A stretch of DNA of 61,979 bases from Bacteriovoracaceae bacterium (GCA_019752535.1 JAIEMA010000050.1:1-61979); one strand, 5' to 3'. Shown: positions 28,334 through 36,887, numbered from the stretch's first letter. The notes: generated by a model from the sequence alone, not told the origin. Numbers and translations are program-made.

Positions 28334-29110
28334 ATGAAAAAATTGATTCTTTTCCCGATCCTTACTCTTATCCTTTTCTCTTGTTCGCACATGGAAAAGA
28401 AAACGGCTCCTATGATTAGTTTCACTGAAGGTGATGCCACTTATTCTGCTGAACTCAAGCTGCCGAAAAAATTCAAAGAGCCAGTACCTCTCGTTGTGAT
28501 TGTTCATGAATGGTGGGGCAGAACATCTTTTATGAGTGAGCAATCAGAGAAAATTACAAAAGAAGGTTATGCCACTCTAGCCGTTGATCTCTATGGAAAT
28601 TCAAAAGTGGTAGAGTCTCCTCAAGAGGCACAAGAATTGGCGACTCCATTTTATAAAAACCCAGAAATGGGAATCTCACTTCTTAAAAAATATATCGAGC
28701 TCGCTAAAAATGACCCACACATCGATAAGTCAAAAATTTATGTGATTGGCTTTTGCTTCGGCGGCACTCAAGCACTCAATCTTGCGCGCACAGGTTACGA
28801 TTTCCAAGGAGTCGTCAGTTTCCACGGAGGTCTTGCTTCAAGCCTTCCCCAAAAAGCTATCAAAGCTCGCATCCTTGCCCTTAACGGTCTGGCGGACCCC
28901 TTCGTTCCCGCCAAAGAACGTGAAGCTTTTGAGAAAGAGATGAAGACCGTAAAGGCAGACTATAAAGTCGTGAACTACAAGGATTCAACTCACGCTTTTA
29001 CAAACCCGCACTCAACAGCTGTTGGCCTAAAGTTCAAAATACCAGTGGCCTACAATCAAGAAGCAGCTGAAGCCTCTTTCAAAGAATTTTTAGCCTTTAT
29101 TCAAAAATAG
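28334..29110 (+). CDS. Dienelactone hydrolase-family lipoprotein
   Basis: 258 residues from the ATG at 28334, preceded by GAGG. The N-terminus has a lipobox (LILFSC), so this hydrolase is predicted to be a lipoprotein. The fold landmarks are VIVHEWWG (Glu), the Cys nucleophile in GFCFGGTQA, an Asp in NGLADPFVP and a His in DSTHAFTNP, as in dienelactone hydrolases. A lipid-anchored form is less common than the cytoplasmic type. The substrate is unknown. Confidence 0.85.
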   Translation: MKKLILFPILTLILFSCSHMEKKTAPMISFTEGDATYSAELKLPKKFKEPVPLVVIVHEWWGRTSFMSEQSEKITKEGYATLAVDLYGNSKVVESPQEAQELATPFYKNPEMGISLLKKYIELAKNDPHIDKSKIYVIGFCFGGTQALNLARTGYDFQGVVSFHGGLASSLPQKAIKARILALNGLADPFVPAKEREAFEKEMKTVKADYKVVNYKDSTHAFTNPHSTAVGLKFKIPVAYNQEAAEASFKEFLAFIQK

Positions 29111-29128
29111 ATAATTCCAAAACATCAC

Positions 29129-29164
29129 CCTACAAATAGCCTTTTAAAAGAGGCTATTTGTAGG
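29129..29164. terminator. Bidirectional terminator between dienelactone hydrolase and LysR genes
   Basis: CCTACAAATAGCC and GGCTATTTGTAGG pair over 13 bp around a TTTTAAAA-containing loop between two convergent genes. Confidence 0.82.
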
Positions 29165-29177
29165 TGGTGCTTAATTT

Positions 29178-30071
29178 TTAAAATTCTGAAATTCTCTTCA
29201 CCAATAAATCCAACAACCTTTCAGTCAAAGCATTTACATGGTGCCCTTTCTTTTTAATGAAAGATATTTTAATAGGAGCCTTAAGTTCTTTTGAAAATGT
29301 GATTTTTTGTATTTTTTGATATTTTGAAATTACTTTATCTGGCAAAAAAGCCCAACCCTGTGTCGAATTTAAAAGTTGAAGGGCCGTTTGGGTATCCTCA
29401 TAGAAATAAGTATGCTTAGGTTTAATACCAACATCATTAAACGCAGGGTGACTCTCCCAGAAGTTTGGCCCAATTGAGGTCCGAAAAGTGATCGCAGGCA
29501 ATTCATTGAGTTGAATTGAAAGTTGTTTTCCATTTTTTTTCAAAATGGGATGATTCTTTTTTACAACAATTTGAAACTGTCCCTCATATAAAACTATTTC
29601 ATCCAATTCATGATAGTTAGATGATTTAAAAACTAATGCAGCATCAAGCTCGCCTTTGAGCAATCTTGATATAGCTAACCCCGTATCGAGTGAAACAAAC
29701 TCCACAGTTATTCCAGGATGAGACTTTTGAATCTCAAGAAAAGCAGGAACTAAGTATTCCTGCATAAGAAAATGACTAGCACCAATTCTGTAATGCCCCC
29801 TTAACTTGAAGTCTCCAGTACTGACTTGATCGTGCAGTTGTTGAGTTTCATTTAAAATGCCCCTGGCTTTTTCTAATAAAATTTCACCACGCTCAGACAA
29901 ACGTATGCGCTGTTTTACTCTCTCAAAAAGCTGACAATTAAATTCTTCTTCTAAATCTTTTATGGCGGCGCTCACCACACTCGGGCTAACACCCAAAATC
30001 TTCGCAGCCTCTCCGACATGCTCAGTGAGTGCCACTTCAACAAAGTATCTTAGTCTATCGAGGGTGATCAT
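29178..30071 (-). CDS. LysR-family transcriptional regulator
   Basis: 297 residues. The N-terminal winged HTH (LDRLRYFVEVALTEHVGEAA; SPSVVSAAIKDLEEEF) is followed by a periplasmic-binding-like effector domain starting near residue 90. It is divergent from the monooxygenase-like gene across a 93-bp gap holding a dyad. By the usual LysR arrangement it should control that gene and itself. Confidence 0.93.
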   Translation of the reverse strand: MITLDRLRYFVEVALTEHVGEAAKILGVSPSVVSAAIKDLEEEFNCQLFERVKQRIRLSERGEILLEKARGILNETQQLHDQVSTGDFKLRGHYRIGASHFLMQEYLVPAFLEIQKSHPGITVEFVSLDTGLAISRLLKGELDAALVFKSSNYHELDEIVLYEGQFQIVVKKNHPILKKNGKQLSIQLNELPAITFRTSIGPNFWESHPAFNDVGIKPKHTYFYEDTQTALQLLNSTQGWAFLPDKVISKYQKIQKITFSKELKAPIKISFIKKKGHHVNALTERLLDLLVKRISEF

Positions 30072-30094
30072 ATTCTAAAATCCCACACAACATT

Positions 30095-30120
30095 GTTCTA
30101 GTTATACAGATATACAGAAC
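30095..30120. promoter_or_regulatory. Dyad in the LysR/monooxygenase divergent promoter region
   Basis: GTTCT (30095-30099) and AGAAC (30116-30120) flank an AT-rich centre with two TATAC elements. The spacing and place fit a LysR binding site, but this is inference from position. Confidence 0.45.
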
Positions 30121-30164
30121 TACCCTTTCCTTGTAAATCTGGCTCAGTCTCAAGAGGAATAAAC

Positions 30165-30557
30165 ATGAAAATGCTAAAAATGGCGTTCTTTACAATAGGA
30201 GTCACGATGATAAAGCAAGGTTATGCAGAAACTGTATGGCAGGGCTCTGCGATTTTAGTTATTAAACCAGCAAAGATGAGCGAGTTTAAAAGGGCTGTCG
30301 CCAAAATAATTGAACCGACTCGAAAAGAAGCTGGATCTATTACCTATTACGGTTATCAAGTAGTCGATGAAATGGGTAACGAAACCAATCGCTTTGAATT
30401 TCATGAGATCTGGAGAAGCAAAGAGGCGATGTTGATTGATCACAAAGAAAAATCCCCACATATGCGTGTCTTTTTTGACGAAATTAAGGCCAATACTTCT
30501 GATTCATATTTAGAGTCCTTTGAAGTTAGAGGTCAGCACATAAAAATTGTAAATTAA
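30165..30557 (+). CDS. Antibiotic-biosynthesis-monooxygenase (ABM) fold protein, exported
   Basis: 130 residues with a hydrophobic N-terminus (MKMLKMAFFTIGVTMI) that may be a signal. The rest matches the dimeric ABM ferredoxin-like fold: SAILVIKPAKMSEFKRAV, EAGSITYYGYQ, FEFHEIWRSKEAM and HMRVFFDEI. Members are quinol monooxygenases or small-molecule oxygenases without cofactor. Its position next to a divergent LysR gene suggests induction by a small molecule. It is followed nine bases later by a small secreted-protein gene. Confidence 0.8.
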   Translation: MKMLKMAFFTIGVTMIKQGYAETVWQGSAILVIKPAKMSEFKRAVAKIIEPTRKEAGSITYYGYQVVDEMGNETNRFEFHEIWRSKEAMLIDHKEKSPHMRVFFDEIKANTSDSYLESFEVRGQHIKIVN

Positions 30558-30566
30558 GGAGAAATC

Positions 30567-30827
30567 ATGAAAATTTTATTATTCGCTCTTTTGTATATTG
30601 GAAGCTTCCCACTTTTCGCCGCGACTAGAGTCGAAACACAAACTCAGGGATATGGCGGAAACGAATATCTCGCTTGTTTGAGTGCTCAGTCTGAAGCCAT
30701 GCGGAAACTTCAGGACCTTTGTCCTTATCAAAATTTAGAAAATTTAAATTATTCAGAGTGTTCTTTTGAAAGCGAGGGGGATTATTTTGTCATCGTTTCC
30801 ATTAAAGTCTCTGCGGAGTGTATTTAA
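30567..30827 (+). CDS. Small secreted Cys protein, 86 residues
   Basis: It has a signal peptide (MKILLFALLYIGSFPLFA) and AAGGAG before the ATG. The mature part of about 68 residues has four Cys residues and ends in SAEC plus one residue. It loosely resembles another 86-residue secreted protein at 37848-38108, which has the same length, an Ala-rich helix before a Cys, and a C-terminal hydrophobic strand ending in Cys. The function is unknown. Confidence 0.7.
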   Translation: MKILLFALLYIGSFPLFAATRVETQTQGYGGNEYLACLSAQSEAMRKLQDLCPYQNLENLNYSECSFESEGDYFVIVSIKVSAECI

Positions 30828-30860
30828 ACTTAATCTCAAAAAATAATCAAAATACGGAAT

Positions 30861-30887
30861 AAAAAAAGCCTCCCATAGGGAGGCTTT
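30861..30887. terminator. Bidirectional terminator
   Basis: AAAGCCTCCC (30865-30874), loop ATA, GGGAGGCTTT (30878-30887). On the minus strand it is followed by a U run (seven A on the plus strand, 30861-30867), which would end the structured RNA. On the plus strand a downstream T run would end the small secreted-protein transcript. Confidence 0.88.
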
Positions 30888-31025
30888 AGAATTTTTTTGG
30901 TTGCCTCTGTACTGAGGTAAGGATTACATATACTTACCTTACCTCAGGAGTACAAAGGTAGTAACCCTCTTGTTACCTCCCGAAACTTGGAATTCTTCGG
31001 GAAGCCAGAGGTATAATCTCGGCTA
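30861..31025 (-). ncRNA. Predicted ECF-controlled structured small RNA
   Basis: About 165 nt from a predicted start near 31025 to the terminator at 30861. Four helices form a cloverleaf-like four-way junction. The closing stem is CCTCTG/CAGAGG (30904-30909 with 31006-31011). There are hairpins at 30909-30953 (long arms GTACTGAGGTAAGG and CCTTACCTCA...GTAC, one small bulge), 30956-30978 (GGTA...TAAC with GTTACC) and 30978-31002 (TCCCGAA/TTCGGGA). No open reading frame, tRNA anticodon loop or known riboswitch pattern was recognised. The promoter in front matches five others in the window that precede protein genes. Expression is not proven. Confidence 0.6.
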
Positions 31026-31031
31026 ATTGTA

Positions 31032-31060
31032 TATAACGTCCCAGTTAAGACATTTGTGAC
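31032..31060 (-). promoter_or_regulatory. ECF-type promoter (site 1) in front of the structured RNA
   Basis: On the minus strand, GTCACA (plus-strand TGTGAC at 31055-31060), 16 nt, then CGTTATA (TATAACG at 31032-31038). It has the same elements and spacing as the sites at 37748, 38963, 41842, 43445 and 52817. Confidence 0.72.
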
Positions 31061-31097
31061 AAGAACGAAAAATATTTTTTTTCCTTGAACAAGCCTT

Positions 31098-31112
31098 TTG
31101 TAAATTTTACAA
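31098..31112. promoter_or_regulatory. Perfect palindrome in the multicopper oxidase promoter region
   Basis: TTGTAAA, one base, TTTACAA (7-1-7). It overlaps either the -10 of a TTGAAC (31085) promoter or the -35 of a TTGTAA...TATTTA promoter (31098-31126, 17-nt spacer). A repressor operator is the likely reading. Confidence 0.5.
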
Positions 31113-31122
31113 GTCTCATCTA

Positions 31123-31167
31123 TTTAGGTCCTAAAAATGTTACTTTTTAGAACCAAACAGACCTAAA
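31123..31167 (+). promoter_or_regulatory. Nested leader hairpin that covers the multicopper oxidase ribosome site
   Basis: Outer stem TTTAGGTC/GACCTAAA (31123-31130 with 31160-31167) encloses inner stem CTAAAAA/TTTTTAG (31131-31137 with 31144-31150). The right arm shares bases with the AAAGG ribosome site (31165-31169), so folding could limit translation of the gene starting at 31176. Confidence 0.5.
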
Positions 31168-31175
31168 GGTATTCT

Positions 31176-33845
31176 ATGAAAAAGTACTTGCTAACGATGC
31201 TGTTTCTTTCAATCTCAAACGCTCTTCTAGCGAATGTTTATATCGATCCATCCATACGTCCCTGTGACCCGGATGTTGAATCTCAGTGGCTTTACACTCC
31301 TACTCCTGTTGAGGCTCCTGGGAGTCCTAAAATGCTCCACCGCTGTGATGGGAAGGTTAAAGTTTTCGAGGTAACCGCAGGAATAGTAATGTCCACTTTT
31401 GACAACAGCTATGAACCGGGTCCTGTCTACACATGGGGATACAACGGCAGCAATCCTGGCCCCGTCATGGAATTCCTTGAAGGAGAAACTATTCGGATTA
31501 TTTTTAAGAATGAACTTCCCGAGCCAACTGTGCTCCACTATCACGGCCTTGAAGTTCCATTTAATCAGGACGGTGCCGAAGGCCACAGCCAGATCTCTGT
31601 AAAGCCCGGAGAGACTTTTGTCTATGAATTTCAAGTAAACCAGCACGGTACATTCATGTATCACTCAGGCCAAAACCTTGCGAAGCAACTCTCTATGGGA
31701 CTAGTGGGATTCCTGATTGTCCACCCTAGGGCCGTTCCGGAAACTTTAGTTGATCATGATTTCCTTTATTTTCTTCAAATGTACTCAATCCCTCCGCACA
31801 GCATTTTCCCTGACGTAATGGAAATGATGATGTTTAACTACTTCACTTTTAACGGTAAAGTCTCTCCTTATACGCCATCTCCACTCACTTACGTCGGGCA
31901 GAAGGCAAGAATTAGATTTGCAAATATGTCCATGATGGAACACCCCGTTCACTTACATGGCCACACCTGGCGAGTTGTTGCCACAGGCGCTGGAGACAAT
32001 CCTAGGAGTACTCATACTTATGGAAACACGATTCTTGTGCCAACATCTCAAACAATGGATGTGATCATTGATGAAATCGATACTCCAGGGGAATGGATGT
32101 TCCATTGCCATCTTCCACACCACGTTACTAACAATATGGATGTCGATATTATCCCCGGCGAACCGATGTACATGGGCAATGGAGGGATGCATGCTGTTTT
32201 CAAAGTCTACAAAGGACCTAATGATCCTGGTTATGTAAATCCTAACGTAGGTCATGAAGGTGAGACTGGTGGATCACATGGTGGAAGTCACGGAGGCGGG
32301 CACGACGGTATGTCGGCTCCCAAAATTACTACTTATGATGGCCAGCTTAAGCTTTCGAATGGTGCACGATTCGATATCTCGCTCGAACTCTACAAAGCTC
32401 AAGAGGATAAAGAGTGGCGAAAGGCAAAAGCGTTTTTAAAGCTATACCTCAACCGCGATGAATTCGTTGTCTTCCACTATGATCAGGTCAAATACAACTT
32501 TGAAACAAGTCTTTTAAGCCTTGAAGGAGATGAAAAGGCCCTCACTCTGGCGAATCTTATGTTCATGGAAAATGATGACATGGGAATGTTAACAGGCGAA
32601 GCAAGTGTGGACTTTGGGGCCATCTCTGGCGAGGTATCTCTCACAATCCGTGATGAAGAAATGACTGAGATGCGCTTGAAGAATGATCTTAGTATTTCGG
32701 GAGAATTCGAAGGGACATGTAATTCTAAAAAACAGAGCTTGCAAATCATATCTGCTCGAAGCATGAATAACACTGAGGCTCAAGGTAACAATCCACTTGC
32801 TAGTTTTGCCCTTTATGGAACGCTCGGAAACGAAGAGAGACTAGGCATCCAAGTCTCATCTGCCATCACAGAAGGCCTATACAATCCATTTAAGCAGAGC
32901 TTACGTCTTCAATTGAACACAGCAGGTAACAGGTCAACTCTTCTGTGTGACACCATATTAAAGAGCAATAAGATTACTGACCTCAAATGCAACAATGGCT
33001 GTCAGTATTCAAAGAAATCCAGCATTGTGACAAATAATCTTAGACCGGCCATCAAACCTATCTTTGTTTCCGACGAGGCACCAATCATTACGCAGCTTAC
33101 TGAAGATAAAGACGTTTCCGGTCTGTTCCAGGGAGCTTTGAGACTTGCAAGAAACAACGAAATCATTCCGATGAACTTAAAAATTGTGGCAAAGAGATAT
33201 GCTACGAACTCAATGGTGATTACTCAAAACCATATCTCCGGAACTGTTGAACTCATGCTTTCCGAGAAGATGCCAATGACTTTCAAGCTAAAAGAGAGAA
33301 CTTTTCTTGATTCCTCCTCAGTAGTGAATAAAGGGAAAAACCTCCTTGAATTCTTAACAACTCAGAAGCTATCCCTTGTGATCACAAGATGGTCAAAGGA
33401 TATGATCTTCGGCGAGGCCTACCACGAGGACTTTGGTTTCCTCGGTGAATTTGCGACGAAGCGAGGCTTAAAAGCTTTGTCTGAAATCATAGGAAATATC
33501 GAAGATGTCCGCATAACTGCAAAACTAGACGGTGAGTTTAATGATCCGAACTGGACAATTCAGATCAACTCCGCCGAAGTAGAAGAGGGTGCCGGGCCAG
33601 GAATTTACTCTCCCCTTCATTTGAAGGGACGACTTGTGAACTCTTCTGGTGCGATGACAGTAAACTTCGTTTCAGGCTCCTACGATTTTGCCTTGGGCAC
33701 ATTCTATCTTCGTACAGATGACGACCGAATTCTCAAGGGTAGTATAAGCGGAAATGAGTTAGAGCTCTTACTCGTTTCTCGAACAGAAAGACGATCAAGC
33801 TATCTCAATCTTGCAACCTCTAAACTTAAAATGAAGAGAAAATAG
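31176..33845 (+). CDS. Multicopper oxidase with a large C-terminal region of unknown fold
   Basis: 889 residues with a signal peptide (MKKYLLTMLFLSISNALLA). Residues about 40-340 form a cupredoxin multicopper oxidase: HYHG, then YHSG, HPVHLHGH and HCHLPHHVTNNM, the last two giving the type 1 and trinuclear-site ligands. In the second motif the usual HxH appears as HSG, so one type 3 copper ligand seems missing. A His/Gly-rich linker (HGGSHGGGHDGM, near residue 370) leads into about 500 residues of repeated beta-type segments that I cannot assign. Copper oxidation or detoxification in the periplasm is likely. It lies three bases before an outer-membrane channel gene. Confidence 0.83.
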   Translation: MKKYLLTMLFLSISNALLANVYIDPSIRPCDPDVESQWLYTPTPVEAPGSPKMLHRCDGKVKVFEVTAGIVMSTFDNSYEPGPVYTWGYNGSNPGPVMEFLEGETIRIIFKNELPEPTVLHYHGLEVPFNQDGAEGHSQISVKPGETFVYEFQVNQHGTFMYHSGQNLAKQLSMGLVGFLIVHPRAVPETLVDHDFLYFLQMYSIPPHSIFPDVMEMMMFNYFTFNGKVSPYTPSPLTYVGQKARIRFANMSMMEHPVHLHGHTWRVVATGAGDNPRSTHTYGNTILVPTSQTMDVIIDEIDTPGEWMFHCHLPHHVTNNMDVDIIPGEPMYMGNGGMHAVFKVYKGPNDPGYVNPNVGHEGETGGSHGGSHGGGHDGMSAPKITTYDGQLKLSNGARFDISLELYKAQEDKEWRKAKAFLKLYLNRDEFVVFHYDQVKYNFETSLLSLEGDEKALTLANLMFMENDDMGMLTGEASVDFGAISGEVSLTIRDEEMTEMRLKNDLSISGEFEGTCNSKKQSLQIISARSMNNTEAQGNNPLASFALYGTLGNEERLGIQVSSAITEGLYNPFKQSLRLQLNTAGNRSTLLCDTILKSNKITDLKCNNGCQYSKKSSIVTNNLRPAIKPIFVSDEAPIITQLTEDKDVSGLFQGALRLARNNEIIPMNLKIVAKRYATNSMVITQNHISGTVELMLSEKMPMTFKLKERTFLDSSSVVNKGKNLLEFLTTQKLSLVITRWSKDMIFGEAYHEDFGFLGEFATKRGLKALSEIIGNIEDVRITAKLDGEFNDPNWTIQINSAEVEEGAGPGIYSPLHLKGRLVNSSGAMTVNFVSGSYDFALGTFYLRTDDDRILKGSISGNELELLLVSRTERRSSYLNLATSKLKMKRK

Positions 33846-33848
33846 GAT

Positions 33849-35213
33849 ATGAAAACAACTATTGCAATCCTGTTATGTATAACAACACTTGAAGCCTTCG
33901 CACAGTCGGTAGATCTCTCTGTACTGACAAGGACATTACCTGTTGGTTCATGCAACTTCGAAAAGTGTTTTACTATTGAAGAAGCTACTGAAAGAGCCGG
34001 AAAGTTTTCTTTCGAAACTCAAGAAGGACTCCTTGACCTCTTTAAGGCTCGTCAAAACGTAAAAATCAGGACTGGTCAACTCCTACCATCTTTCAATCTT
34101 CGTATCTCAAGTCCAATTGATATTTTTGAATACATTCCAAACCTCGTGGGATTTATATTCCCTAGTAACTGGTTTCGCCTGAAAGAATCCAAACTTCATT
34201 CTAAAGCGCAAGAGCACAGCTTTATTGCATTGGTGGCCAATCAGAAAAGTATGGCCCAGGATATGTTCTATGGAACTCATCAGGAATCTAATGCTCGCAG
34301 TATACTTTCCAATCACGTTAATTTTTCTGAACAGCTTTCAGCACTGGCCAAGAAAAAATATGAACTCGGCGAAGCAGTTGCAGAAGATATGGAAGAAATA
34401 CTTGCTATGACTGAGTCCTTAAAAGCTGAGCTTGTAGTGCAAGACAATCAGGTAAATGTGTCATCCTCGGAGCTTTCATATCTCATAAATCAAATCGAGG
34501 CCGGTGAGCTTCCTGGTCCAATTCAAATCGAATTTCCAGACTTCACCTCTATTAAAAAGATCGATGCAAAAAAATTCATCCAACAGGTTCTGGAAAACTC
34601 TCCTGAGCTTAAAAGTTTGGATTATTTGATCGCAGCCTCGACTTATGGACGCAAGGCCAGATACTTCGAGTTCTTAACTCCAGATTCAGGAACAGAAAAC
34701 GCGTTCGGTTTTGGATATCTTGCTAATGTTCGCATAGGCGTTGCAGAGACAGAGTCGCTTAAAATATCAAAGAAATCTTTCGAATCTAATTTGAAAAAAG
34801 CAGCGACGACTGTCGCCTCTAAGTATAATACAGCCCTAGAGCTTCACCAACACGCGATTTCAATAGAAAAATCCTTAGATTATATCCTTGAAAGCTTGAT
34901 TTCTGATTTCGAACTAAGTTCAAAAATCGACATAAATCGAGTCGCTTCATTGATTAAGGAAAGCCTTTCGACACAACAGATGAAAAACAATGCCATTCAT
35001 GGTTTTCTTCAGGCCAAAGCGCAACTAGACAGACTATTACTTAGCTCTTCAACATATTCTGCGATTGCGTCAACTGTTCCAAAGAACACCAAGAATCTCG
35101 ATTGCTATTTACGGAAAGAAAATAGACAAATCAAGGCCGCAATTGAATCTGGGACACTAAAAACAAGGGAAGAAATTTCATTTGAGAGTGATGAAACAAA
35201 ATTCTGCCTATAA
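33849..35213 (+). CDS. TolC-like outer-membrane efflux protein
   Basis: 454 residues with a signal peptide. The long amphipathic helices (SFETQEGLLDLFKARQNVKI; QLSALAKKKYELGEAVAEDM; a second matching half near residue 260-400) fit the OMF/TolC fold, but similarity is weak by eye. A single Cys pair sits near the mature N-terminus (SCNFEKC). It starts three bases after the multicopper oxidase stop with AGGAT upstream, so both are one operon. No inner-membrane pump is in this operon, which is unusual for export. Confidence 0.65.
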   Translation: MKTTIAILLCITTLEAFAQSVDLSVLTRTLPVGSCNFEKCFTIEEATERAGKFSFETQEGLLDLFKARQNVKIRTGQLLPSFNLRISSPIDIFEYIPNLVGFIFPSNWFRLKESKLHSKAQEHSFIALVANQKSMAQDMFYGTHQESNARSILSNHVNFSEQLSALAKKKYELGEAVAEDMEEILAMTESLKAELVVQDNQVNVSSSELSYLINQIEAGELPGPIQIEFPDFTSIKKIDAKKFIQQVLENSPELKSLDYLIAASTYGRKARYFEFLTPDSGTENAFGFGYLANVRIGVAETESLKISKKSFESNLKKAATTVASKYNTALELHQHAISIEKSLDYILESLISDFELSSKIDINRVASLIKESLSTQQMKNNAIHGFLQAKAQLDRLLLSSSTYSAIASTVPKNTKNLDCYLRKENRQIKAAIESGTLKTREEISFESDETKFCL

Positions 35214-35287
35214 CCACCTGAAATTACAATTACCAATCTAGCAACTACGTTCAATCTCTTCATGGCTCAATATTTTATAATTGGGTC

Positions 35288-36166
35288 ATGAAGAAATATT
35301 TTGAATTTATCATTTATCCAATTTTTTGTCTTTTACCCATCGCCATGATGACCAAAATTATGGCGACTAATATCGATCTTTATTTCATCCCTGGGCTCTT
35401 TTATATTTCTGCTATGTTGATCGTCATCGTCCTTGAAAAGCTTTCTCCTTGGGAGAGGCTGTGGACAAAATCCCAGGGTGATCTTGGTCTCGATATTTTT
35501 CATATTTTTGGAAATTTATCAGTCAGTACAATAGCCTTTACTTTATATACCTTGGCTTTCAGTTATCGCAACGAACTCGAATTGCCAAAATTGTCTATGC
35601 TCAGTTGGATCGCCCAGTATTTTATAGGGCTTTTTATTTTTGATTTCGGTCTTTATTTCATTCATCGAATTAGCCATACGACAAAATGGCTTTGGTTTCT
35701 ACATGCAATTCATCACAGTTCTGAAAGAATCTATTTTTTAAATAGTCAACGACGACATCTTTTGCATGAAGTTCTTGAAGGAACACCTGGTTTTGTCATG
35801 CTTATGATTCTTGGAGTTTCTCCAATCGTTGTTCTAATGATCATATATACCGTGAATATCCATTTATTATTTCAACACGCCAACATCTCTTACAAAATGG
35901 GGCCATTCACAAATATATTTTCTGTTGCAGAAACTCATCGCTGGCATCACCAAAGAGACTGGAAAGAAGTTCAAGGCAATTATGGAGCAATTTTCTCTCT
36001 CTGGGATTTTCTTTTAGGAACATGTCTCCCACACAAAGCAGAACCAAGTAAAAGTGTTGGTCTTGATGAACCTTCTGATCTTTATCGCATGAGTTATCTT
36101 AAACAGCATCGATGGCCGTTCGAGACTATGAAAACATATAAATCAATTTTAAGAATGAAGGATTAA
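35288..36166 (+). CDS. Sterol desaturase / fatty acid hydroxylase-family membrane protein
   Basis: 292 residues with four to five membrane segments and the di-iron His clusters of the family: HRISH near 133, HAIHH near 147, and HRWHH near 226. These bind two irons and hydroxylate or desaturate lipids. The exact lipid is unknown. Its 3' end overlaps the convergent AraC gene by 41 bases. Confidence 0.9.
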   Translation: MKKYFEFIIYPIFCLLPIAMMTKIMATNIDLYFIPGLFYISAMLIVIVLEKLSPWERLWTKSQGDLGLDIFHIFGNLSVSTIAFTLYTLAFSYRNELELPKLSMLSWIAQYFIGLFIFDFGLYFIHRISHTTKWLWFLHAIHHSSERIYFLNSQRRHLLHEVLEGTPGFVMLMILGVSPIVVLMIIYTVNIHLLFQHANISYKMGPFTNIFSVAETHRWHHQRDWKEVQGNYGAIFSLWDFLLGTCLPHKAEPSKSVGLDEPSDLYRMSYLKQHRWPFETMKTYKSILRMKD

Positions 36167-36887
36167 AACCGAAGGTTGATTTAAAAGTACGACTAAAATG
36201 GGAGGAGTCTGTAAACCCAGACTCATGGGCTGCCGTAGTTAAATCTTTTCCTTCTTTGATTAAAGCTAAGGCCTTCCGAATTTTTAACCACTTATAATAA
36301 GACTTAAAAGGCATCTTCATCTCATCAGAAAAAAGGTGAACCAGTCGACTCTCAGAAATCTTCATTTCAGTTGCAATATCAACAAGCTTAATCATTGACT
36401 CATCCAAAGATTCCATTATTCGAATGATATTTTCAATTCTTGAGTCTTTACATGTTGGTCTTTTAAAATCTTCAATACGGATGTCTAATAAGAGATGACC
36501 AAGAGAAGCAACGTCCTTACTACTTTCTTCAAAATTTTCCACGTATTCCTTACACCGTTTCATATCCTTCAGGGGCAGGCTTTTGCTTACGAATGTAGTA
36601 TTGGGGAATCTTTTTGAGATTATCGTATTAGGCTCATAAAACAATACCAAACATGGTTCAAGCTTGCCCCTTACGTAATGTCGGGCAAAGGGTGGAATGA
36701 TTACGACATTCGATACAACTGACATGCTACTGCTTCCATCATCAACATGAATCGGTCCATAAGGTGATATAATAATTTGAAGGGCACGATGGAGATGTAA
36801 TCTATTTACGGGAATTGGTCCTTTATATATTATGACCTCTTTTGATAACCACAACTCCGGGCGAATCGCTCCAATTTTTCGCCTCAT
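36126..36887 (-). CDS. AraC-family transcriptional regulator
   Basis: 253 residues. An N-terminal cupin-like sensor part is followed by two helix-turn-helix motifs: IKLVDIATEMKISESRLVHL, and TTAAHESGFTDSSHFSRTFK ending in FGFNPS. The ATG overlaps the stop of the peptidase C26 gene (ATGA), so it is cotranscribed and probably under the same ECF-type promoter. Confidence 0.9.
   Translation of the reverse strand: MRRKIGAIRPELWLSKEVIIYKGPIPVNRLHLHRALQIIISPYGPIHVDDGSSSMSVVSNVVIIPPFARHYVRGKLEPCLVLFYEPNTIISKRFPNTTFVSKSLPLKDMKRCKEYVENFEESSKDVASLGHLLLDIRIEDFKRPTCKDSRIENIIRIMESLDESMIKLVDIATEMKISESRLVHLFSDEMKMPFKSYYKWLKIRKALALIKEGKDLTTAAHESGFTDSSHFSRTFKSTFGFNPSFLKLIYMFS

Larger units (their letters stand above)
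30828..31175. other. 348-bp intergenic region with ncRNA, two promoters and a leader hairpin
   Basis: It contains no convincing protein gene. From left to right it holds a bidirectional terminator, a structured minus-strand RNA, an ECF-type promoter pointing left, a perfect 15-nt palindrome, and a nested hairpin just before the multicopper oxidase start. Confidence 0.7.

Noticed and set aside
30904-31011. Structured region as an integron attC site
   Set aside because: The paired arms resemble attC at first, but no GTTRRRY/RYYYAAC core pair, integrase or cassette genes are present.
30904-31011. Structured region as a tRNA
   Set aside because: Helix lengths and loops do not fit a tRNA: there is no TTCGA loop and no 7-nt anticodon loop.
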